DNA of 64,000 bases, taken from NCBI RefSeq assembly GCF_018619435.1, contig NZ_JAHFZF010000002.1, positions 1 through 64,000 of the forward strand. The letters run 5' to 3'. This DNA comes from Rhodoferax sp. U11-2br. Lineage in GTDB: Bacteria; Pseudomonadota; Gammaproteobacteria; Burkholderiales; Burkholderiaceae_C. A program made the translations under genes and the position numbers. The notes beneath the pieces are model-generated. The model was not told where the DNA came from. It saw only the letters and a program-made list of their open reading frames with translations, and ran no database searches. The stretch's first letter is position 1. Each line of letters begins with the position of its first letter. Below are positions 50,908 to 58,299 of this stretch, piece after piece.

Positions 50908-52698
50908 GTGGCGCTCTGTCGTCGGCAATTACTGGCAACGGCAGGCCCATTACTCCTGTTGCTGACGAGGCCCAGGGGCGTGATGGCTGCCAGTTTGGCG
51001 GCGTCTGCGCCTCACCCTAAGCTGCTCACAACACGGGACGACTGGTCTTCTCTGGACACACGTCGCCGGGCAGATCCTGATCTGGATCGCTTGGCAACGA
51101 CCTTGCTGGATCGGGCGCGCAAGGACATCGGTCTTGCGCCGTTGGCGCGTCAGCTGGAGGGCCGTCGGCTTCTGGGTGTCTCCCGGGAATTCATCCGCCG
51201 CAGCCTGCAGTGGGCCTTTGCCTACCGGGTGACTGGTGAACCAGTGTTCTTTGACCGCGCACGGCAGGAAATGCTCAACGTGGCCAGCTTCAGCGACTGG
51301 CACCCAGCGCATTACCTCGATGTTGCTGAAATGACGGCCGGCATGGCCTTGGCCTATGACTGGCTTTGGGATGACTTGACGACTGCAGACCGCGCCACCC
51401 TACGCGGCGCCATCATCGACAAAGGCATCACACAAGCCCGGCATGGCCATTCAACCTTCAAGGCCAAAAACAACTGGAATCAGGTCTGTATTGGCGGCAT
51501 GGCGCTTGGCGCGCTCGCGGTAGAAGAGGACCAGGCTTCGCTGGCGACAGACCTTCTTGCTGCGGCCAAACGAGATGTCTCCATTGGTCTGCATGCCTAC
51601 CGTCCCGACGGCGTTTACCCCGAAGGCCCGGGGTATTGGGACTACGGAACCTGCTATTCGGTGTTGCTCATCGCAGCCCTGCGCACCGCCAAGGGCACCG
51701 ATTGGGACATTCTGAGTGCGCCAGGCTTCAAGCGCAGTGCAGAGTTTTATGCCCACGCGATTGGCCCATCGGGCAAAACCTTTGATTTTGCAGACAGCAA
51801 TGAAGGACCGGGATTCCCCTGTGCTTTGGTGTATCTGGCGCGCGAACTGGCGCAACCTGCCCTGCTGACCGCGATGCGGCAGATGATCCGGGCCAAGCGG
51901 GGTATGTCTGACCGTTTTGCACCCTTGTCCGCACTCTGGTGGCCCATGGAAACAGCCGGAAAGGTCTCTCCAACGGACTTTTCCGGTCAAGGCGACCAGC
52001 CCGTGGCGATCTGGCGCTCGTCCTGGACAGACCCCAACGCCTTGTGGCTGGCGATCAAGGCGGGGGGTGCCGCGCACAACCATGCGCACATGGATGCCGG
52101 TAGCTTTGTGCTGGATCTGGACGGCGTCAGATGGGTCAAAGACCTGGGCATGCAGGACTACAACAGCTTGGAGTCCCGAGGCATCGACCTGTGGAACATG
52201 AAGCAAAACGCCAGCCGCTGGCAAGTGTTCAGACTGTCAGCGCAAGCCCACAACACGCTGACACTCCAGGGGCAGCCGCACAACGCCACGGGCATGGCGA
52301 GTTTGCGGATGCTTGAAGCGCGCGAAGCGCTGATCGACCTCACCCCCGCGCTGCTTCCCGGCCAAGTCAAACAGGCCACGCGCCGCGTCCGCTTCATGGA
52401 CGATGCGGTGCTTTTGAGTGACGAGATTCAAGGCGCACAGGCTGGCTCCCTGGTCCGATGGGCCATCAACACCGAGGCCGAGGTCCACATCGACGGCCAC
52501 CGGGTGTTTCTCTCACAAAAAGGTAAGCGCCTGGCCATACAGTTTGAAGGCACCGGACTGCAGTTGGAGGTGACGGACATCTCCGCCCCCCAGCGGGACT
52601 ATGACGCGCCCAACCCCAATGTCAGGCAATTAACCGTCACAGGGCAAGCAGCGGCAGATGGCAGCTGGAAACTGAGCACCACATTTTCCCGCGCTTGA
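50908..52698 (+). CDS. Heparinase II/III-like (alginate lyase-type) exported protein
   Basis: 596 residues starting with GTG. N-terminal RRQLLATAGPLLLLL looks like a twin-arginine-like or Sec signal. An alpha/alpha-toroid domain follows (about 60-370, with SRTLQWAFAYR-like helices and NNWNQVCIGGMALGALA), then a beta-sandwich typical of heparinase II/III C-terminal domains, with NHAHMDAGSFVLDLDG near 390 holding the likely catalytic/metal-binding histidine. It resembles polysaccharide lyase families 12/15/17-like proteins. Starts 22 bp after gyrB; no other polysaccharide genes are adjacent, so the target (own capsule or external polymer) is unknown. Confidence 0.72.
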   Translation: MALCRRQLLATAGPLLLLLTRPRGVMAASLAASAPHPKLLTTRDDWSSLDTRRRADPDLDRLATTLLDRARKDIGLAPLARQLEGRRLLGVSREFIRRSLQWAFAYRVTGEPVFFDRARQEMLNVASFSDWHPAHYLDVAEMTAGMALAYDWLWDDLTTADRATLRGAIIDKGITQARHGHSTFKAKNNWNQVCIGGMALGALAVEEDQASLATDLLAAAKRDVSIGLHAYRPDGVYPEGPGYWDYGTCYSVLLIAALRTAKGTDWDILSAPGFKRSAEFYAHAIGPSGKTFDFADSNEGPGFPCALVYLARELAQPALLTAMRQMIRAKRGMSDRFAPLSALWWPMETAGKVSPTDFSGQGDQPVAIWRSSWTDPNALWLAIKAGGAAHNHAHMDAGSFVLDLDGVRWVKDLGMQDYNSLESRGIDLWNMKQNASRWQVFRLSAQAHNTLTLQGQPHNATGMASLRMLEAREALIDLTPALLPGQVKQATRRVRFMDDAVLLSDEIQGAQAGSLVRWAINTEAEVHIDGHRVFLSQKGKRLAIQFEGTGLQLEVTDISAPQRDYDAPNPNVRQLTVTGQAAADGSWKLSTTFSRA

Positions 52699-52780
52699 TG
52701 GGTGAGGGGAGGCTGTGGGCCATGGGTTTGAGGGGGCAGCGTTGTCGGCCCAGGTCCGAAATGACTTGTGGCCGACTGGG

Positions 52781-53371
52781 CTAATCCTTGTTCCCAAAAA
52801 TTCTTGAGAACTCCCGGTGTTTAGCCTCGCGCCAAGTGTCTGTCATGTCGTTGTTGCGCTCCAGCGCGTCATAAATCTGCCGAACCAGATCGTTGTCGAC
52901 GATCTTTGCCGTGCGAAGCTTGGCCAGCAACTCGAACCCATGCCACACCTTGAGCCCAGCATCTGCGGCCAGGGTGTGCATGCCCAGGTCATCGGTCACA
53001 ACAATGGCTCCCTTAACCTGACCATAAGCCAGCAACCAGCAATCCGTGGCTCCCGGCGGTGAACGACCCGTTGTGTATTTGGCAACGTCCAGCTGAACCG
53101 TCCCCAGCAGCACCTCCTGCACCAGCTTCAAGTCCTGCTTTTCTGCTGCGTTGAGCCGGGTTTGCTTGGCCAGTCGCTCTTGCACAAATTCAGGTTCGTC
53201 AAACCACGGGTTCAGAAACCGCAACCGTGCATTGCGATACACCTCGTCCTCTACCGCTTTCAGAATCACCAACACATAAGGTACCTGCCCGAACTCTCGC
53301 CCTACCGCCGGGCGTATGCGCTTTGCCAGACGCAGGTAGGTATTGGTGTCGAGCAGGACCTGGGTTGTCAC
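52781..53371 (-). CDS. PIN-like ribonuclease toxin candidate
   Basis: 196 residues. N-terminal VLLDTNTYLRLAK, VEDEVYRN, ATDCWLLAYG and VVTDDLGMHT give the spaced acidic residues of a PIN nuclease. The GTG start overlaps the stop of the upstream XRE/ImmA gene (GTGA), so the two are translated together. In such pairs the PIN protein is predicted to be the toxin, cleaving RNA, with the partner acting as regulator or antitoxin. Function is inferred from fold and gene pairing. Confidence 0.7.
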   Translation of the reverse strand: MTTQVLLDTNTYLRLAKRIRPAVGREFGQVPYVLVILKAVEDEVYRNARLRFLNPWFDEPEFVQERLAKQTRLNAAEKQDLKLVQEVLLGTVQLDVAKYTTGRSPPGATDCWLLAYGQVKGAIVVTDDLGMHTLAADAGLKVWHGFELLAKLRTAKIVDNDLVRQIYDALERNNDMTDTWREAKHREFSRIFGNKD

Positions 53372-54492
53372 CGAATCAATTCCTTATGCAGTGCGACTGC
53401 ATCCTGCATCGGAATATCCATCACCTGTTGAATATAGCCAGGACCCGTTTGCCGTTCACTCACCATGCGCCGCAAGGCCTGAAAGAACGGACTCTTGAAC
53501 TGCTTTTCTGCCGCCGCCACGTAAACCGACGGCTCAGGCGGCAACGGAGCGAACAGCAGCTCACTGATCAGCTTTCCGCGCTGCGCGTTGCGAATGGCAT
53601 GCACCTCGATGGCTTGGTGCTTTAAGGGCAGCAGACCGTTGGCTGTGGCAAAACGGTTGGTTTCACTGAACACGCTGAACAGCGAGATGCCATGCTCGGC
53701 TGCAAAGGTTTGCAATACCTTCGATTCATTGGCCTTGCTGCCGCCGGACACCTTTTCATACACGGTGCGCGCCAACTCCACAGGAAACAACAACGCGCCT
53801 GCAAACGCATCGGCAAAGTCCTCACCCTCTTCTTTGCCAGCCAAATCAGGGGTGAACACATGCGCCAGTTCATGCGCCATCCAGAACTTGAAATCCTCCA
53901 GATACGTGTCCAAGTTCAGCAAAACAAAAGTCACGCGCTCTTTTGGCAGCAGGATATGCAGCGCATTTTTATGGTTTTGCTGGCTGCCCCACATCACAGG
54001 CACAACCACAGCGCCGTTTTCCACAAACTCACCCAACAGATGCTCGTAATGCAACACAGCACCCTGCGTCAAACCCAGAGTCGCTCGCACCTGCGCAGCA
54101 ACTGACTGCAAAGCGGCGTAATCAAGATTGGGGGGACTGATCAACTGTCGGCGTAACTGCGGCAGAGTTGGCAAAAATGGAACCAACCCCTTGAGCAAGG
54201 CGCCCATTGCCATGGCATTGGAAACATGCGCATCGGTTGTTTTGGCCCCCGCCTTTTTGCGGAACGCCACCACCGGCTGTTCGGCTTGGGGCAACTGCAC
54301 CAGGTCGGCAAACCCCAGCTTCAGGGTGGTTGCCAGCTTGAGCAGCTTGTCAGGGCGCGGGAAATCCGTGCCCTTCATCCAGTTGGTCACCGCCTGACCG
54401 GTAACACCAAGCTGCGCGGCCAGTTCCTTCTGGGTCCAGCCAAGCTTCTGGATGGCAGATTTAACGTTGTCACTGTGGATAACTTTGTGCAT
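53368..54492 (-). CDS. XRE-type DNA-binding and ImmA/IrrE-like metallopeptidase protein
   Basis: 374 residues. N-terminal helix-turn-helix (residues about 8-62: WTQKELAAQLGVTGQAVTNW) followed by a long region and an ImmA/IrrE-type zinc peptidase with HELAH in WMAHELAHVF near residue 209 and a downstream EGEDFADAFAGALLFP that supplies the third ligand. Such proteins pair with PIN or other toxins, or cut repressors under stress. Start ATG at 54492, no strong ribosome-binding site. The PIN gene follows with overlap. Confidence 0.82.
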   Translation of the reverse strand: MHKVIHSDNVKSAIQKLGWTQKELAAQLGVTGQAVTNWMKGTDFPRPDKLLKLATTLKLGFADLVQLPQAEQPVVAFRKKAGAKTTDAHVSNAMAMGALLKGLVPFLPTLPQLRRQLISPPNLDYAALQSVAAQVRATLGLTQGAVLHYEHLLGEFVENGAVVVPVMWGSQQNHKNALHILLPKERVTFVLLNLDTYLEDFKFWMAHELAHVFTPDLAGKEEGEDFADAFAGALLFPVELARTVYEKVSGGSKANESKVLQTFAAEHGISLFSVFSETNRFATANGLLPLKHQAIEVHAIRNAQRGKLISELLFAPLPPEPSVYVAAAEKQFKSPFFQALRRMVSERQTGPGYIQQVMDIPMQDAVALHKELIR

Positions 54493-54523
54493 AAGCAGCA
54501 GATTATCGGTGCAAAACGCCGTA

Positions 54524-54540
54524 AATCAAGTTTAATCAAG
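54524..54540. promoter_or_regulatory. Direct repeat upstream of the XRE/ImmA gene, possible operator
   Basis: AATCAAG occurs twice (54524-54530 and 54534-54540), 10 bp apart, about one helical turn, 32 bp upstream of the XRE/ImmA ATG. The spacing suits binding by the XRE domain and autoregulation. Confidence 0.35.
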
Positions 54541-54600
54541 CTAATGCCAGGGGCTTTCATGCTCTATGCCACATCCTGCAGCCGCACATGCGGGCCGCGC

Positions 54601-54957
54601 TCAGAACGTGATCACCTTGTCCGCTTGCAGCGTCCAGTCGGCCAGCTCTGGCAGCGTGCCAATGCAGACGCCGGGAATCAGCGGCAGCTCTGCTAGGCCA
54701 CGCGCCAGGGCGCAGGTGCGGCACAGCTTGATGGGCACACCCTCACTCACCAGCAGTTCCATCAGGCCCTGCAGGCCATTGCCACTGCCGTCCACCTGAT
54801 GGGGCAAACCGGCCACAACGGCGTCGGACATCAAAAACAGACGAAGCTCCGGCCGGTCACCCTCCCGCCCGACCAGCGCGGTAGCCAGCCGCAGGGCCGA
54901 AAGACAGCGCTCGCTGCCATAAGGCGCTGCGTGGACGATGATGAGGATGTTTTGCAT
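54601..54957 (-). CDS. DsrE/DsrF-like sulfur-relay protein
   Basis: 118 residues. ILIIVHAAPYGSERCLSALR at the N-terminus and the conserved cysteine segment KLCRTCALARGL near residues 77-88 are typical of DsrE-family proteins, which carry persulfide sulfur. A very strong ribosome-binding site, GGAGGA, lies 5 bp upstream. Same strand as hsdS, 67 bp downstream of it. Why a sulfur-relay-like protein sits between a type I restriction operon and a toxin-like pair is not evident. Confidence 0.82.
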   Translation of the reverse strand: MQNILIIVHAAPYGSERCLSALRLATALVGREGDRPELRLFLMSDAVVAGLPHQVDGSGNGLQGLMELLVSEGVPIKLCRTCALARGLAELPLIPGVCIGTLPELADWTLQADKVITF

Positions 54958-55024
54958 GGTGTTCCTCCACAGTTGCGGGGTTCAGAAGTGTGGTCTCGGA
55001 TGCTTGGGCAAAAGTAGGCGTCGG

Positions 55025-56728
55025 CTAGGTGACGACGGGTTCGCCAGCACCCACACTGTCCACCAGTGCCTCGGCCAGCTGGGCCTGGGTGGATTGGCTG
55101 GCCGACAGGCGGGCGCGTAACTCGGCGCACAGCTGGCGCAGTTGGGTGACTCGGGTGACGATACGGGCCAATTCGTTCAGTGGCGGGAGCGGAATGAGTA
55201 ACGAACTAAGAATTTCGAGGTTGATGTTCTTCTGAGCAGTAGCAGGGGCAAATGCCAGCAAGTCAGCTTTTGCCGTTTCCACAAACAACAAGAAGTACTC
55301 GACATTGCCCATTGCGCGCGCAGGCACAAAGCCTACGACGCTGTCAGGGAAGCAACTGTCGAAACCGAGGGTGGCCGACTCCGCAATATTGGCAGCGATC
55401 GTGATGCACAGCGTTCCCTTCGGCCACATTCGACTTTGTTCAAGCCCAAGGTCGCTGTAGTAAGAGTGGACTTCCTGAACAACGCCCTTGGCGCGCGAAA
55501 CCTCTCCGGTTTGGATGAGTGGGTACTTCGGTGGATTGAATAAGGCGGGGTCGTTGCGTGGTCGGTGCTTGGACTTGCCTCGACCAAACTCTCCAAGTTC
55601 CGGAAACCGCGCCCAACACCACCCCGGCGGCAAGGCAAACGGCTGGTCGTCCTCGGCAATCGGCGGCAGGGGTTTGTCGCGTTTGATCTTGCCTTCGGCG
55701 ATGAGTTTGTCTTTTTCGGCGCGGATTTTTTGCAGCAGGGCGCTGGCGGGTTCGTCTTGCGGGTCTTGGGGGACGATCAGGCCGCGCACGGCGAGTTGCA
55801 GGATGGTCTGCTCCAGCGCGTCGACGGCTTGGGGTCGGTCGAGCAGCAGGTCGAAGTGACTGGCCACACGTTGCCAGTTCTCGGCCAGTTGGGCGGGGGT
55901 GTCGCTGTCGGTCAACGCGCCGAGCAGGGTGGCAACCAGTTGGGCGTGCTGTGCGGCTTCGAGCTGGCCTTTGGCCTCCAGCGCGTCGCACAGCCGCATG
56001 AGTTCTTCGACGCGGGTGACGATGCGGGATTGTTCGACGAGGGGTGGGAGGCCGATAACCGTTGCAATGACTTTTTCGCGCGAAATATTGGGTTGTGCTC
56101 CTCCTGCACCGATGCTGATGAAATATGGCTTCAACGCCTTCATGAGCAAAAGCAAATACGCGCTGGATAAGCCCGCGAAAGGCGTGCAAGCACAGACAGC
56201 TTGGTTAGTCGTAGCGACTACGGAAAGGATTGAGGTTTTACCAATGGTCGCCCCGTACATGGCGATCAGTACATCACCAACTTGATTTAATCGGAGCGAG
56301 CAGTCACGCAATGCTGCGTCGGTGACTGTCTCTTCTGAGTCTGAAATGAAGTCGGCAGTTAATTCACCAGACTTGAACCACGGAATTTTTCCGCCGTAGT
56401 AATTGCTGTTGGTTCTGGATGGCGTGGCACCCGCGCCCCAATCACCAAGATTGCCTAGACGTGCCCATTCCCAGTTACTCGGCAAGACGAACCCGCATTC
56501 GTTGTCGTCAATTGGGTCAAGCGGTTTTGAGCGTCGGATTTTCTTGGCAACGATCAGCCCGTCTTTTTCCGCTCCCATCCTCTTCAGCAGTTCACTCGCG
56601 GGCTCGTCATTCAGGTCTTGCGGCACCAGTTTGCCCTGCACCGCCAGCGTCAGGATCAGCTCACGCAGCCGCGACACACCGCCCGGGGCGGTGGCCAGAA
56701 AATCCAGATTTGATAGCAACATGCCCAT
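55025..56728 (-). CDS. hsdS: Type I restriction-modification specificity subunit
   Basis: 567 residues. Two target-recognition domains separated by conserved helical spacers. The spacer occurs twice in related form: GKLVPQDLNDEPASELLKRM near residue 32 and RGLIVPQDPQDEPASALLQK near residue 310. PLPPLNELARIVTRV and PPLVEQSRIVTRV mark the ends of the two domains. HsdS determines the split recognition sequence. Possible starts are TTG 56734, ATG 56728 and ATG 56722; the TTG would overlap the hsdM stop. The first residues are encoded by a dispersed repeat copy. Confidence 0.93.
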   Translation of the reverse strand: MGMLLSNLDFLATAPGGVSRLRELILTLAVQGKLVPQDLNDEPASELLKRMGAEKDGLIVAKKIRRSKPLDPIDDNECGFVLPSNWEWARLGNLGDWGAGATPSRTNSNYYGGKIPWFKSGELTADFISDSEETVTDAALRDCSLRLNQVGDVLIAMYGATIGKTSILSVVATTNQAVCACTPFAGLSSAYLLLLMKALKPYFISIGAGGAQPNISREKVIATVIGLPPLVEQSRIVTRVEELMRLCDALEAKGQLEAAQHAQLVATLLGALTDSDTPAQLAENWQRVASHFDLLLDRPQAVDALEQTILQLAVRGLIVPQDPQDEPASALLQKIRAEKDKLIAEGKIKRDKPLPPIAEDDQPFALPPGWCWARFPELGEFGRGKSKHRPRNDPALFNPPKYPLIQTGEVSRAKGVVQEVHSYYSDLGLEQSRMWPKGTLCITIAANIAESATLGFDSCFPDSVVGFVPARAMGNVEYFLLFVETAKADLLAFAPATAQKNINLEILSSLLIPLPPLNELARIVTRVTQLRQLCAELRARLSASQSTQAQLAEALVDSVGAGEPVVT

Positions 56729-56757
56729 ATTCAATAAGGGCTAGAGAGTGATTTTGC
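56704..56757 (-). repeat. Dispersed hairpin repeat spanning the hsdM stop and hsdS start
   Basis: Minus strand: AAAATCACTCTCTAGCCCTT, ATTGAATATGGGC, then TTGCTATCAAAT. It follows the family order CTCTAGCCCTTAT...GGGC...GCTAT. It encodes the last residues of HsdM (KSLSSPY and stop) and the first residues of HsdS. Confidence 0.7.
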
Positions 56758-58200
56758 TAAAATATTGCGCAACTCGTCGCGCAGGGCCTGGGCCTCGGCT
56801 TGCAGGCGGCTGTAGTCGGCCAGCAGCTGCGCCGGGTCGTGGCTGACCACGTCCACCGCGTGCGGGTTTTTCTGGTCCAGGTTGTAGTTGGTCGCTTTGA
56901 TCTGGTCGATGCTGACCTTCCAGGCGCGTTCGTTTTCTTGCCTGGCGGCAAAACCGTCTGCCTCTGTGCCCCACCAGGCTTTCTCGGCATCAAACTCTTC
57001 GATACGGATGGGTTTGGTCTTGTTGTAGGTCTTGACCCCCGCCGGGTACGGGTGCTCGTAGTACCAGACTTCTTTGGTGGGAGTGCCTTTGGTGAAAAAC
57101 AGCAGATTGGTCTTGATGCCGGTGTAGGGCGCAAACACGCCGTTGGGCAGGCGCACGATGGTGTGCAAGTTGCATTCTTGGAGAAGCTGCTCCTTGATGC
57201 GGGTTTTGACACCTTCACCAAACAGGGTGCCGTCGGGCAGCACCAGCGCGGCGCGGCCATGGGTTTTGAGGATGTGTTTGATCAGCACCAGGAACAAATC
57301 CGCGGTTTCTTTGGTGCGCACATCGGCCGGAAAGCCTTGCTCGATGCCCGGCTCTTCGACACCGCCAAAGGGCGGGTTGGTCAGCACCACGTCCACGCGG
57401 TCGGCCTGGGTGACTTCACGCAGCGGGCGCGCCAGGGTGTTGCCGTGCTGGATGAGGCTGGGCACCTCGATGCCGTGCAGCATCAGGTTGGTAACACACA
57501 GCATGTGGGGCAGCTGCTTTTTCTCGACACCGGTGATGCTTATCTGCAGCGTGGCTTCTTGCTCGGTGTTGTGAACTTGCTGGCGCAGGTGTTCAATGGC
57601 GCAGACCAGAAAGCCGCCGGTGCCGGTGGCGGGGTCAAGCACCTTCTCACCCAGGCGCGGGTTGACCATGTCGACCATGAACTGGGTGACGGCGCGCGGG
57701 GTGTAGAACTCGCCCGCGTTACCGGCGCTTTGCAGGTCTTTGAGGATTTTTTCGTACAGGTCGTTGAACTGGTGGCGCTCGGCCTGGCGGTTGAAGTTGA
57801 TGGCGTTGAGCTTGTTGATAACCTGGCGCAGCAGGTGGCCGCTTTTCATGTAGTTGTAGGCGTCTTCAAACACACCGCGCACCACGTAACCACGCGGGTT
57901 GCGCCGGGCGTCACCACTCAGGCTTTTCAGGGTGCCAAAGAGTTCGTTGTTGACAAAGCTCAGCAGCACGTCGCCGGTCATGCCCTCGGCGTCCTGCGCC
58001 CAGTTGCGCCAGCGCATGGATTCGGGGATGGGGCTTTGGTAGTGGTCGCGGGTGAGTTCAAGCTCTTCTTCGAGCGCGTCAAACACTTTGAGGAACAAGA
58101 GCCAGGTGAGTTGCGAGATACGTTGCGCGTCGCCGTCGACGCCGCTGTCTTGGCGCATCACGTCCTGGATGGATTTGATGACGCTGGAGAGGTTGGACAT
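56731..58200 (-). CDS. hsdM: Type I restriction-modification methyltransferase subunit
   Basis: 489 residues. N-terminal helical HsdM_N domain, then the N6-adenine methyltransferase core with SAM motif DPATGTGGFL near 185 and catalytic NPPFGG near 275. Adds methyl groups to adenine at sites chosen by HsdS. Follows hsdR on the same strand, with 99 bp between them holding a repeat copy, and overlaps or abuts hsdS. Confidence 0.97.
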   Translation of the reverse strand: MSNLSSVIKSIQDVMRQDSGVDGDAQRISQLTWLLFLKVFDALEEELELTRDHYQSPIPESMRWRNWAQDAEGMTGDVLLSFVNNELFGTLKSLSGDARRNPRGYVVRGVFEDAYNYMKSGHLLRQVINKLNAINFNRQAERHQFNDLYEKILKDLQSAGNAGEFYTPRAVTQFMVDMVNPRLGEKVLDPATGTGGFLVCAIEHLRQQVHNTEQEATLQISITGVEKKQLPHMLCVTNLMLHGIEVPSLIQHGNTLARPLREVTQADRVDVVLTNPPFGGVEEPGIEQGFPADVRTKETADLFLVLIKHILKTHGRAALVLPDGTLFGEGVKTRIKEQLLQECNLHTIVRLPNGVFAPYTGIKTNLLFFTKGTPTKEVWYYEHPYPAGVKTYNKTKPIRIEEFDAEKAWWGTEADGFAARQENERAWKVSIDQIKATNYNLDQKNPHAVDVVSHDPAQLLADYSRLQAEAQALRDELRNILAKSLSSPY

Positions 58201-58220
58201 GGGTTGTTGTGGTTTTATAT

Positions 58221-58285
58221 GGAAAATCGGGCTCCAGCCCTTTTATCACAAGGGTTGATAGCTACCAAAGCAATAGTATTTTGAC
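58221..58285 (-). repeat. Dispersed hairpin repeat between hsdR and hsdM
   Basis: Plus strand AAAATCGGGCTCCAGCCCTT, then TCACAAGGG, GATAGCTACC and GCAATAGTATTTTG. A clear copy, filling most of the 99-bp gap between the two restriction genes. Confidence 0.8.
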
Positions 58286-58299
58286 AGGTCTCTGGGCGC

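Noticed and set aside
56800-58284. About 490-codon open frame opposite hsdM
   Set aside because: Shadow frame without domains; hsdM carries all methyltransferase motifs on the other strand.
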